Source: JAJEDW01 sp963555775 (GTDB lineage Bacteria > Acidobacteriota > Terriglobia > 20CM-2-55-15). From it: a stretch of 64,000 bases of DNA. A program made the position numbers and the translations under genes. Each line of letters begins with the position of its first letter. Position 1 is the first letter of the stretch. Positions 15,717 through 24,527 of the stretch are shown here, in pieces. Under the pieces are notes generated by a model. That model was not told where the DNA came from and did not search any database. It worked only from the letters and a program-made list of their open reading frames with translations. Where the stretch lies: positions 992,001 through 1,056,000 of the forward strand of contig CAUVWY020000010.1 of the NCBI GenBank assembly GCA_963555775.3, in the 5' to 3' direction.

Positions 15717-18700
15717 TCAAAGGTTGAAGCGCAGCGAAAACTGAAACTGCCGCGGATCGAAAGCCGACGTATAGGAAAACGGCTCGGTGACCGGTCCCAG
15801 CCGCCCCGTGGGCCGGGCCGGAAGCTCATCCAGGCTCAGTACTCCGACCGTGCTGTTGACGGTCTTGAAGTTGGTCCGGTTGAACAAGTTGAACGCCTCG
15901 GCAATAAACTCGACACTCCGGTTTTCGCCGAACGGAAACTCTCGATTCAGCCGGAGGTCGACGGAGAAATAGTCCGGGCCGACGCCCGTGTTGCGGCCGA
16001 CACCCGGCGGCCGGTGCGTGTCGGGGTGGCGGTCGCCCACGTTGTCATAGCCGGCGTTGAGGTTGAACGGCGCTCCAGAACGGGCATTCAGAATCCCCGA
16101 AATCGTAAAATCCCGGACCAGGGCGTGACCGAATCCGCTGTCGCCGTCGCTCGATCTCCAGGGCAGATCGAACACCGTGTAGACGACGAAGCTGTGGGCC
16201 CGATGGAAGGACGACAGCGCGCGTTCGGCCTTGGCATCCCACTGCAAGTGCGGCTGAAATGCTGAGTTGTAATCCGTGTTCTCGTCCATGGTCTTGCTCC
16301 ATGTGTGATGCGCCGAGATGCTGAACCCATCGGTGAAGCGCTTCCGGAGTTGGACGATCAGGGCGTGATAGGAAGAATTGGCCCAACTGCCGAAGACGTT
16401 GTCCTGCAGAATCAGCGGATTGTGAAAGCCCACGACGGGCCGGCCCTGAGGATCGGTTCCGGCTTGGTAGATGTTCGCATCCAGGGGGCGGATCAGGTGG
16501 ACACCCAGGTTGAGGTTGTATCCGACCGAGAGCGCATAGCCGCCCAACTCGCGCTGGATCTCGAGGCTCCCCTGCTGGGAGTAGGGGTTCACCGCATCGG
16601 GAGACACCCGGAACTGAACCCGCAGCGGCAGACCCGGGCCCGGATCGATTCCGTGGATGGCCAAATCCTGCGGCGTCATCGTGCGCGTCCCGAGGATGCC
16701 TCGCCGCAAGGCGGTCTGGTAGATTTCGGCCGATGTAAGCCGCTGACCGGTCAGCGCGCTGTCGATGCCCGCCAGGCCGGTCAGGGGGACGAAAACCTGG
16801 TAGATCTGCTGCCCTTCGCCCAACAGGTCGTTGATGTAGCTGATCTGGCCTTCGATCCTCCCGTAATAGATGCCGAACCCCCCGCGGACGACCGTCTCAG
16901 AGTCCGGGCTCCAGGCAAATCCCAGCCGCGGTGCGACGTTGTTCCTGTCGGCCGGGAACCGCGTCTTCGGCTCCAACTCATAGCGGCCACCCAGCGTGAG
17001 CAGGAAGTCGGGTGTGAGCCGCCACGAAGCCTCGGCAAAAAAGTCGTACCGTTTTTTCCACCCCACCCAGGTGGGATCGCCGAAGCCCTGCTGATAGACC
17101 AGCGGCAGCCCCAGGGCATAGGCTTGCAGCGACGAGATGGGCTCGGCAACCGCGGCGCCGAGTTGCGGCAGGCCCGCAAGCGCCAGAGAGCCCTGGATCA
17201 ACTGTGCCGTTCCTGGGCCAACTGCGTTGTCGATTACACTCGCCAAAGGGATCGCCTCGCCGAATTGGAAGCGTCCGCTGAAGAAGGCTTCCGAATACAC
17301 GCTGAAGCGCGAGCCGCTGACATCGGCACCGAACTTGTAGGTATGCGGTCCTGACAAATAAGTGAAGGTCTGCCGCGCCTGTCCGGCGCGCTCCACGACG
17401 CGCGCCGGCAGGATGAAGTCCCGGCCGAACTGGCCAAAGCCGTTGATGTCGATCGACGGGCCGTGGGGCTCGGTCGGGTACGTGCCGCCATCGTGATAGG
17501 TCAGTCCCAGCCGGGTTTCGCTGATCCAACGTGGGCCGATCATGAGCGTATCTCCGAATGCCAGTGCGAAATCGTTGATGTGGGAATTCCGCCCCCGGTT
17601 GTAGGCGATAAGCGAGCCGAACTGCGTATTCTCGCTGTCCTGGCCGGTCCAGTTGAACCGCATGAACAGGTTGTGTCCATCCCGTACGGTGTGGTCGATG
17701 CGACCCAGCACCTGCTGCCGTTCTTCCGAGAACGGGAAGACACCGCTGTTTTCCTCGAACAACGCAACGACGTGCGGGTAGTTGCCCGGCGTCAGCGCCC
17801 CCGTAAGCTGCCCGACGAGCGGGCGGAAGGCCGGAGCCGCGGCGTTGAGGGCGCCCGCCAGCGCCTGCTGGGACGGGGTCAGCTCGTACAGGAACGCGTC
17901 GTCCCGCAGCAGGGGCACGAAGACGGATTCCTGACGATCAAGGCGTTCGTAGGCACCGTAGAAAAACGTCCCGCCCCCGCCGATCGGACCGCCGATCGAC
18001 GCGCCGCTCTGCGCCCGCGTGTAGGCCGAGTCGCTCGGGTCAAAGAAGTTCCGCGCCTGAAAACGGCGGTTGCGAAGTACCCCGAACAGGCTGCCGCGCA
18101 GTTCGCTCGTGCCGCTCTTGGTGACGATGTTGATTGCACCTCCGGGGGCGCCACCCAGCTCTGACGAGAACAAATTGCGGTTGACCTGAAACTCGTACAC
18201 CGCGTCCTGGCTGATCGAAGACCGCACCGTACCCGGGTCGTAGGTGTTGTTCAAACCGTCGAGCATGAACGTGTTGCTCCGCCCGGTCCCGCCGCCGATG
18301 CTCAGCCCGGACTGCGGCGTCGCTGAGATCCGGCTGTCCCGGTCATCGACCATATGGTTCGTGTCGACGACTCCGGGAATCAACAGGGCCAGATCCAGGT
18401 AGTCCCGGCGGTTGATGGGAAGATTTTCGATTGCGACGAAATCGATGTGTTCGGCCTGCGCGGTTTTGTGCGTGTCGATCACCGGGTAAGCATCTGCTGC
18501 CGCTACCACTATGTCCGCTGTGACTGCTCCAACGGTGAGTTCCGGCGAAAACAGCACGGTCTCTCCGACGCGGACCTCAAGATTTTCAATCAGGTACGGA
18601 GCGAAGCCATCTGCCTCAAAACGTAGCGTGTAAAGGCCGGGTATCAGATAACCGAGAACATACTCACCGGTGGCAGAGCTGACGGTTTGCCGGTCCACGC

Positions 18701-18884
18701 CGCGGGCTTGATCCAGCGCCGTCACGGCGACGCCCGGAATCACCGCGTCCGTCTGATCACGCACATAGCCGCGAATGTTGCCGATGTCAGTCTGGGCTTC
18801 CAATACAGCAGCGCCGGTCAGAAGCAGTATTACGGCGACCGCCAATCGACAGCCAACAGCGTACAGTGGTGATATCGATTTCAT
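15717..18884 (-). CDS. TonB-dependent receptor, Oar-like, with N-terminal carboxypeptidase-regulatory domain
   Basis: The start is placed at 18884 (MKSISPLYAV), preceded by GAGGA eight bases upstream; the frame continues to 19136 without support. The protein has about 1055 residues. The signal peptide is followed by a CarboxypepD_reg beta-sandwich (GNIRGYVRDQTDAVIPGVAVTA), a plug region (NRRDYLDLALLIPGV, GGTGRSNTFMLDGLNN, APGGAINIVTKSGT) and a long beta-barrel ending in FQFSLRFNL, an outer-membrane-type C-terminus. It probably imports large substrates or binds polymers in the outer membrane. The divergent sensor/regulator gene at 19262 is the obvious candidate for control. Confidence 0.88.
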   Translation of the reverse strand: MKSISPLYAVGCRLAVAVILLLTGAAVLEAQTDIGNIRGYVRDQTDAVIPGVAVTALDQARGVDRQTVSSATGEYVLGYLIPGLYTLRFEADGFAPYLIENLEVRVGETVLFSPELTVGAVTADIVVAAADAYPVIDTHKTAQAEHIDFVAIENLPINRRDYLDLALLIPGVVDTNHMVDDRDSRISATPQSGLSIGGGTGRSNTFMLDGLNNTYDPGTVRSSISQDAVYEFQVNRNLFSSELGGAPGGAINIVTKSGTSELRGSLFGVLRNRRFQARNFFDPSDSAYTRAQSGASIGGPIGGGGTFFYGAYERLDRQESVFVPLLRDDAFLYELTPSQQALAGALNAAAPAFRPLVGQLTGALTPGNYPHVVALFEENSGVFPFSEERQQVLGRIDHTVRDGHNLFMRFNWTGQDSENTQFGSLIAYNRGRNSHINDFALAFGDTLMIGPRWISETRLGLTYHDGGTYPTEPHGPSIDINGFGQFGRDFILPARVVERAGQARQTFTYLSGPHTYKFGADVSGSRFSVYSEAFFSGRFQFGEAIPLASVIDNAVGPGTAQLIQGSLALAGLPQLGAAVAEPISSLQAYALGLPLVYQQGFGDPTWVGWKKRYDFFAEASWRLTPDFLLTLGGRYELEPKTRFPADRNNVAPRLGFAWSPDSETVVRGGFGIYYGRIEGQISYINDLLGEGQQIYQVFVPLTGLAGIDSALTGQRLTSAEIYQTALRRGILGTRTMTPQDLAIHGIDPGPGLPLRVQFRVSPDAVNPYSQQGSLEIQRELGGYALSVGYNLNLGVHLIRPLDANIYQAGTDPQGRPVVGFHNPLILQDNVFGSWANSSYHALIVQLRKRFTDGFSISAHHTWSKTMDENTDYNSAFQPHLQWDAKAERALSSFHRAHSFVVYTVFDLPWRSSDGDSGFGHALVRDFTISGILNARSGAPFNLNAGYDNVGDRHPDTHRPPGVGRNTGVGPDYFSVDLRLNREFPFGENRSVEFIAEAFNLFNRTNFKTVNSTVGVLSLDELPARPTGRLGPVTEPFSYTSAFDPRQFQFSLRFNL

Positions 18885-19169
18885 AGTCCAGGTCCTCATC
18901 GATATGGTTAGTAAATCGTTAGTAACTATTTGCATTCGTCGCGTCGATCGTGTCGGCTGTACCTGTTCCCACCTGTCGATACCTTGCCCACGATTGGAAC
19001 GGACGTTGGGGGGTCCGCTTCGGACAGCGCAGGGCGGTGTTGGGATTGCGATTCGTCGCGCCACAGAAACACACTCCTTCGGGTCTATGCTATGGATTTT
19101 TATGTGGAGATAGTGTGAATAAGTGTTCAATATCATGGCGTTATCGTGAACTTCGGGGCAAGAATCGCA

Positions 19170-19214
19170 CTGTGCCCGTCCCGATCGGCACAGGGCATCG
19201 CGAATCGGGCACAG
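19170..19214. promoter_or_regulatory. 9-bp inverted repeat in a divergent intergenic region (operator-like)
   Basis: CTGTGCCCG (19170-19178) and CGGGCACAG (19206-19214) are perfect complements separated by 27 bases, close to the start of the wHTH-containing sensor/regulator gene and facing the TonB receptor. This is an operator-like position for autoregulation. It could equally form a hairpin. Confidence 0.3.
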
Positions 19215-19261
19215 CCGTCGCGCCCGTCGGCGGCGACGCGGAAAGCGGTTTCGGGCCGTAG

Positions 19262-21622
19262 GTGGCCGGGAGAGGACCGTTGAACGGTTTCGAGGAACTC
19301 AGGCTAGAGAACCAGGCGTTGCGGGACCGCAACGCACTACTGATCGCGGCGATCCTGCGCATCAGCGCAAGCCTGGACCTCGATACCGTCCTGCAGGAGA
19401 TCGTGGAAAGCGCCCGCGCCCTGACCGGCGCCCGCCGCGGTGTGATCACGACCATCGACGAGAGGGGAGAGGTCCAGGATTTCGTCACCTCCGGCCTTGC
19501 TCCGGAAGAGCGCCGGCAGATGGTGGAGTGGCCCGATCGGTGGTGGCTCTTCGAACACCTTCGAGACCTTTCGGCACCGCTCGGCGTGGCAGACCTGCCC
19601 GGCTACCTTCGATCTTTGGGCTTGTCCTCGAATCCCTGGCGTTCGAAGACCCTCCAGGGAACCCCGATACACCATCGGGGCGATCATCTCGGCAACCTCT
19701 TCCTTAGTGACAAGGAGAACGGAGCGGAATTCACCAGCGAGGACGAAGAGGTCCTGGAGTTGTTCGCGGCGCAAGCCGGCACGACGATCGCCAACGCGCG
19801 CACGCACCGCGACGAGCAGCGCGCGCGGACCGACCTGGAGACCCTGGTCGACATCTCGCCGGTGGGCGTGGCGGTCTTCGATGCCCGGACCGGCAATCCG
19901 GTGTCGTTCAACCGGGAGTCGACACGGATTGTCGAGAGTCTGCGCACTCCGGGCCAACCACCGGAGCATCTTCTGACGGTCGTGACGTGCCGGTTCCCCG
20001 ACGGGCGGGAGATTGCCCTGGACGAACTTCCGCTGGTAGAGGTGCTCCGCGACGCCACCCCGAGGCGCGGAGAGGAGGTCGTGCTGTCGGTCCCCGACGG
20101 CCGGAGCGTCACGACGCTGGTCAACGCCGCGCCGATCCATTCCAGGGACGGCGCGGTCGAGTCCGTGGTGGTCACGATACAGGATCTGGCGCCGCTGGAG
20201 GAGTTGGAACGCCAGCGGGCTGAATTTTTGGGCTTGGTGAGCCACGAACTGCGGGCGCCGCTGACCTCCATCAAAGGCTCGACCACCACCGTGCTGGCGG
20301 CATCACCCGGGTTGGACCCCGCCGAGACACGCGAGTTCGTCCGCATCATCGACGAGCAGGCCGACCACATGCGCGGCCTCATCGGCGATCTCCTCGATGC
20401 GGGGCGCATCGACTCGGGCACGCTGTCGGTCGCGCCCGAACCCTCGGAAGTGGGCGCCCTGGTGGAACGGGCGAGGAATACGTTTCTCAGCGGCGGCGGC
20501 CGCCACGCCATCCTCATCGACCTGCCTTCGGATCTGCCCATGGCGATGGCCGACCGTCGGCGCATCGTGCAAGTTCTTAACAACCTGTTCGCCAACGCCG
20601 CCCGATACTCTCCTACGTCCTCCCCCATCCTGGTCGTGGCGCTGCGCGACGGTGAGCACGTCGCGGTCTCGGTCGCCGACGAAGGCCGGGGGTTAGCCCC
20701 GGAACGGCTGCCGCACCTTTTCGGCAAGCACGCCGCCGGCGACGGGGAGGGCGGAACGGTGCGCTATGGGTTGGGCCTGGCCATCTGCAAGGGGTTGGTG
20801 GAGGCCCACGGCGGCCGCATCTGGGCCGAAAGCGGTGGGCCGGGCCAGGGCACGCGATTCACCTTCACCATTCCGGTGGCCGGGGAAGCCACGGCCGACT
20901 CCGCTCGCAGTTCTTCGCGGCCGTCACCGGAAGGGCACGAGCCCACGCGCATCCTCGTGGTCGACGACGACCCGCAGGCGCTGCGCTTCCTTCGCGACAC
21001 CCTCCTGACGGCGGGCTATGTCCCGGTCATGACGGGCGACCCGCAGGATCTGTCGCGCTTGATCCAGACCGAAAAGCCCGAGCTTGTCCTGCTCGACCTG
21101 ATGCTGCCCGGCACGGACGGGATCGAACTGATGGAGCGGATCCCCGAGCTCGCGGACCTGCCGGTCATCTTTATATCCGGCTACCGCAGGGATGAGACCG
21201 TTGCCCGGGCGCTACAACTGGGGGCGGCCGACTACATCGTCAAGCCCTTCTCGGCGATGGAGCTGACGGCGAGGGTCCGGGCGGCGTTGCGACGGCGGGC
21301 CGAGCCCGAGCCCTTCGTGTCGGGCGACCTCTCGGTCGACTACGACCAACGCCAAGTGAGCGTTGCCCATCGTGTGGTCGAGCTCACCGCCACCGAGTAC
21401 GAACTCTTGCGCGTGCTCTCACTCAACGCGGGCCGGGTTACGACCTTCGACACGCTGCTGCGCCAGGTGTGGGGCCGGCACGGCGGGGGCGATTCGGAGC
21501 CGGTGCGCACCTTCGTGAAGAAGCTCCGCCAGAAGCTCGGCGACGACGCGGCCGAGCCAACCTACATCTTCAACGAGCGCGGCATCGGCTACCGCATGGC
21601 CGGGTCATTTGGGCAGTCATAG
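19262..21622 (+). CDS. One-piece two-component protein: GAF-PAS-histidine kinase-receiver-OmpR-type DNA-binding domain
   Basis: 786 residues from GTG 19262. TTG 19280, which follows GGGAGAGG, is an alternative start. Domains: GAF (about 28-182), PAS-like (193-310), HisKA with His328 in SHELRAP, HATPase (N-box near 440-447, DEGRGL, GLGLAI), receiver with phospho-Asp612 in LLDLMLPG, and a C-terminal OmpR/PhoB winged helix (about 690-786, ATEYELL...GRVTTFDTLL...VRTFVKKLR). Signal detection, phosphotransfer and DNA binding are in one soluble chain with no membrane segment, so the signal is probably cytoplasmic. The divergent TonB receptor is a plausible target. Confidence 0.9.
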   Translation: MAGRGPLNGFEELRLENQALRDRNALLIAAILRISASLDLDTVLQEIVESARALTGARRGVITTIDERGEVQDFVTSGLAPEERRQMVEWPDRWWLFEHLRDLSAPLGVADLPGYLRSLGLSSNPWRSKTLQGTPIHHRGDHLGNLFLSDKENGAEFTSEDEEVLELFAAQAGTTIANARTHRDEQRARTDLETLVDISPVGVAVFDARTGNPVSFNRESTRIVESLRTPGQPPEHLLTVVTCRFPDGREIALDELPLVEVLRDATPRRGEEVVLSVPDGRSVTTLVNAAPIHSRDGAVESVVVTIQDLAPLEELERQRAEFLGLVSHELRAPLTSIKGSTTTVLAASPGLDPAETREFVRIIDEQADHMRGLIGDLLDAGRIDSGTLSVAPEPSEVGALVERARNTFLSGGGRHAILIDLPSDLPMAMADRRRIVQVLNNLFANAARYSPTSSPILVVALRDGEHVAVSVADEGRGLAPERLPHLFGKHAAGDGEGGTVRYGLGLAICKGLVEAHGGRIWAESGGPGQGTRFTFTIPVAGEATADSARSSSRPSPEGHEPTRILVVDDDPQALRFLRDTLLTAGYVPVMTGDPQDLSRLIQTEKPELVLLDLMLPGTDGIELMERIPELADLPVIFISGYRRDETVARALQLGAADYIVKPFSAMELTARVRAALRRRAEPEPFVSGDLSVDYDQRQVSVAHRVVELTATEYELLRVLSLNAGRVTTFDTLLRQVWGRHGGGDSEPVRTFVKKLRQKLGDDAAEPTYIFNERGIGYRMAGSFGQS

Positions 21623-21775
21623 ACTGCCCCTACATGCTCAATATTGAGGGATTCGGGCAGTCATATTCGGACTTGATTCGGGCAGTCATAGACTGCCCCT
21701 ACATGCTCAATATTCAGGGATTTGGGCTCCCGGCTCCCACTCCCCCTGTAGGTGCGGTCTATGACCGCACGATTA
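21612..21775. repeat. Interspersed palindromic repeat cluster with an empty group II intron site
   Basis: Two forward units of GGGCAGTCATAGACTGCCCC plus TACATGCTCAATATT (21611-21645 and 21680-21715) are followed by TGTAGGTGCGGTCTATGACCGCAC (21747-21770). The order mirrors the repeat split by the intron at 1652-3613. TACATG directly joined to CTCAATATT is the unoccupied target. The cluster lies between the sensor gene stop and the truncated Rieske gene. Confidence 0.75.
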
Positions 21776-21782
21776 CCGTCCC

Positions 21783-22727
21783 TCATTTGCTTCGCAGGAT
21801 CCGTCCACCGGTCTCGGCCTGAATTTCCGGATAGAACTGCCGGCAATACCGGCGGTACGTCCCTATCGGGCCGTCACCCCGGCTCAATCGAGGATGGGGC
21901 CGATATCGCTTCTTTCCCCAGACCAGCACATCCTGCAAGACATCCTGATTCTGCTGCGCGAGCAAAATGCGATTCATCAGCCTGTGGCGGAACTTCGCCG
22001 GAATGAACCTTAACCCTGTGATGGCCCGCCGGGGCTTGCGGATTTCCCGCACCTGGCTGACCAGTATTACCTCGACGATCCCGTTGTCGACGGGTGTTGC
22101 GAGCACCCACAGTCTCGCGTGCATGTCTATTGTCGTCTCGTGGATCTCGACAAAGGAGTAGCCCATTCCAAAGATGTGAGTGACGGCCGAGATGTCGTAC
22201 ACGAGGTCCAAAATGCCCGCGATCCTGCGAACACGTTTGAAGTGGAAACAACTCTTCATATACGCGCCGTCAATCGATACCGTACCGACCGGATGCAAAT
22301 TTTCGTAGCCGTGTACCCGACGCAGGTGTCCCAGGTCCACGGAGTTCTCTGCTATTTCCTGGGGATGGCCACGGAACCGGAGGTTGCGGAATCTCAATTC
22401 GCACCACTCCTCTCCACCGGGTGGCTCACTTGGCAGGTCCCACTGCGGCCCCCGGCCGAGGCTCCCCCGCCAGGCGAAGACCATGCCGAGGATCTCTCTT
22501 GTCTCGTATACCGTCAGTTTCGCGGCTTTTGGGGCGGGGGCGTTCGGAGTTGCAACGCAAAGGCCTGTTGCATCGAACTCGAAACCGTGAAAAGGACAAA
22601 CGAGGCGACCGTTGCACACTTGGCCACCGACGCCCGGCTCCAGGGACGAGCCCAGGTGCGGACATGCCGCATCGGCAATGCAGATCCATGCCGCGGAAGG
22701 AATCGCAAGCACGGTCATGGACCGCAC
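21783..22727 (-). pseudogene. 5'-truncated Rieske [2Fe-2S] oxygenase-like gene
   Basis: Encodes about 314 residues with the Rieske cluster ligands CPH (22-24) and CPFH (44-47), and a downstream alpha-subunit-like region (ENSVDLGHLRRVHG resembles the mononuclear iron site D/E-x-x-D-x2-H-x4-H). Family members normally have 30 or more residues before CPH forming the first Rieske strands. Here only about 20 precede it, and the only start lies inside the palindrome at 22709-22727. The gene was probably cut at that repeat and given an artificial start. It may be inactive. If expressed, it would be an oxygenase with an incomplete Rieske fold. Confidence 0.7.
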
Positions 22728-22733
22728 CCGCGG
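22709..22733. repeat. Short palindromic repeat at a rearrangement junction
   Basis: ACGGTCATGGACCGCACCCGCGG. It is nearly identical to 30478-30501 and related to the GCNGTCATAGACNGC family at 1589, 3621, 3661, 21612 and 21680. It separates the truncated Rieske gene from the DUF1552 tail. Confidence 0.6.
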
Positions 22734-22802
22734 TCAGGAAAAGTCAACCCTTCCCGTGCTCTGCTGTTCGCCCAGCCCGAATGTTTCGGTTTCGACCGCC
22801 GG
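22734..22802 (-). pseudogene. C-terminal remnant of a DUF1552 gene
   Basis: Reverse translation gives VETETFGLGEQQSTGRVDFS and a stop, identical to the last 20 residues of the intact DUF1552 protein at 31933-33297. Nucleotides also match over this stretch with few changes. Nothing else of the gene is present: the small-gene copy 2 begins directly after it. It marks a deletion or transposition end point. Confidence 0.75.
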
Positions 22803-22810
22803 GGTCCGTA

Positions 22811-23122
22811 ATGCCAGTCTCTGAATTAGTGTTGGCGGAGTTTACGAGAAGCGCGGCCACGCGTATCGTCGTGAATGACCGGCTCAATCGGGCCGCCGTC
22901 TATTTTGGGGAGGACCAGAAACCGATGGCATTACCGTGGGATAAGCGCGACTTTTCGAGTTGGGAACAAGCGCTCGCTGCCGGCGAATTGAATGCCAAAC
23001 AACTGGCGAGCCTGGATGCGATGGTGGAATCGGGCGAAGCGGCGACCCGCCAACAGGCCGCCGAGCGTCTCGACTGGCTGGACACGGTCATCGATCCCGA
23101 TGAGCATATGTATGGGTTCTAG
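22811..23122 (+). CDS. Fused small protein (copy 2 of the 15085-15574 pair, internal deletion)
   Basis: 103 residues: the first 33 match the protein at 15085 and the remainder (MALPWDKRDF onward) matches the 65-residue partner at 15377. Comparison shows loss of about 178 bases between GGGGA and GGACCAGAAACC, which brings both frames together in phase. The C-terminal module is still open and conserved to its last residue (EHMYGF). It may be a functional fusion or debris that kept its frame by chance. Confidence 0.55.
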   Translation: MPVSELVLAEFTRSAATRIVVNDRLNRAAVYFGEDQKPMALPWDKRDFSSWEQALAAGELNAKQLASLDAMVESGEAATRQQAAERLDWLDTVIDPDEHMYGF

Positions 23123-23190
23123 CAGCCCGTGGCGGATCGTTCACCATGGGCATCGAGAAAAACCAACGACTTACGGTCGTGTGATCGGGA

Positions 23191-24465
23191 TCAGTTGCTG
23201 ATCTTCGCTCCCGCATTCTGAATGAACTGGTCAAGGCCATCCAGGGATTGATTTACCGGACCCGACCACGGCGGGCGACTGTCTTGGTATAACCGTTCCA
23301 GAAGATCGCGGGCATCCGCCTCGATGATGCCTCCCAGGTAGACCGAGCGGGCCAACGACTCCAACGCGTCGTCGATCTCGTCATCCTGGAAATAGGCGAC
23401 CCCCAGTCTGTAGTAGGCGACCCCATCGTTCGGATTCGCAAACAACGCACGCTCGTATGCGGTCTGGGCGTCGCCGAACTCCTCTTGATGCAGGTACACC
23501 AGGCCCAGCGTCGAATGAACGCCCGACAGCAGGTTTCCCCGTTGTTCATCGCCCATCTGGGCGCCGACCGGACCGTCAAAGAATCGCTCCAGACTGTCGA
23601 TGGCATCCTCGGCATACTCCCTGGCGCGGTCCAGATGGGCGCTGCGGGCATCCGCTTCTTCCGGAACGCGTTCCGCCATCGTGCTTGAAATCGTGATCAG
23701 GGTCGCGACGTTTTCAGGATCGAGTTCCAGGGCAAGCTCCGCATATTCCAGGGTGCCGGCCACATCGTTTATGTTCTGAAACGCGGCCATGATGGTCTGA
23801 AGAAAAAAGAGCCGCCGGTTCCGGTAGGCTTCGGCCTCAGCGTCGCCTTCGACTCCATCCAGCGTCTGACCGTAACTCTCCCAGTCGTTCCGATCGTTTT
23901 CAACAGCCAACCGGCCATATTCCACAACCCCATCGAAATCGCCGAGTTGATTGTGGGCGCTCATCAACGCCTGGTAGTAATGCGTCCGCGTGCTCATCGA
24001 CTCGTGCTGAAAAACGGGGAACCTCTCTTCGGCAGTGGGGTCCTCGTACTGAGCCAGCTTGGATTCGTAGAAAGCCCGTTCCGCAGCCAACGCCGCTTCG
24101 GCGGTCTCGACCACCAAGCGTTGATTGCCCAGACCGACATAGGTGTCGAGGCGCATGCCCAGCACCTGGTATGTCAGTTCGCTTTCGGGATATTCGGACA
24201 GAAAGGCCTGTGCCATGCTCAACTTCGTGAGAGCGCTGGTCTCGGCTTCGATCGCAATGACCGCATCGAGTTCCGCCTGCGACCGGGCCAAGGCAACCAG
24301 TTGACTCTGCCCTTCCTCGCCTGAGCGGGTCGCCTCATCCAACTCGAGCACTTCGAAATCGATGTTTCGTCCCTCTGTTTCCTGGGCCGTCGCAACCGCC
24401 GCCGGAAAACACACAAGAAACATCGCCAGAATTGATCCACACACAGTTCGCATCGCCACTGTCAT
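23191..24465 (-). CDS. Secreted TPR-repeat protein
   Basis: 424 residues with a signal peptide (about 1-27, ending ATAQE) and at least four TPR-type helix pairs in the second half, such as TLEYAELALELDPENVATL and TAYERALFANPNDGVAYYRLGVAYF. AAGGAG lies about nine bases before the start. It is downstream of another TPR gene with a 62-base gap, likely one transcript. It probably acts as a periplasmic protein-interaction scaffold; the partner is unknown. Confidence 0.75.
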   Translation of the reverse strand: MTVAMRTVCGSILAMFLVCFPAAVATAQETEGRNIDFEVLELDEATRSGEEGQSQLVALARSQAELDAVIAIEAETSALTKLSMAQAFLSEYPESELTYQVLGMRLDTYVGLGNQRLVVETAEAALAAERAFYESKLAQYEDPTAEERFPVFQHESMSTRTHYYQALMSAHNQLGDFDGVVEYGRLAVENDRNDWESYGQTLDGVEGDAEAEAYRNRRLFFLQTIMAAFQNINDVAGTLEYAELALELDPENVATLITISSTMAERVPEEADARSAHLDRAREYAEDAIDSLERFFDGPVGAQMGDEQRGNLLSGVHSTLGLVYLHQEEFGDAQTAYERALFANPNDGVAYYRLGVAYFQDDEIDDALESLARSVYLGGIIEADARDLLERLYQDSRPPWSGPVNQSLDGLDQFIQNAGAKISN

Positions 24466-24527
24466 GCCTGGTTACTCCTTGGAATTCGTTCGTCTCAATA
24501 TGTTCGTCGCAACTCGAGTCCAGCCGC

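Noticed and set aside
22412..22727. Plus-strand ORF over the Rieske gene (233 codons in the longer frame)
   Set aside because: The first half is a shadow of the Rieske coding strand; only the 22811-23122 portion is supported by the second copy.
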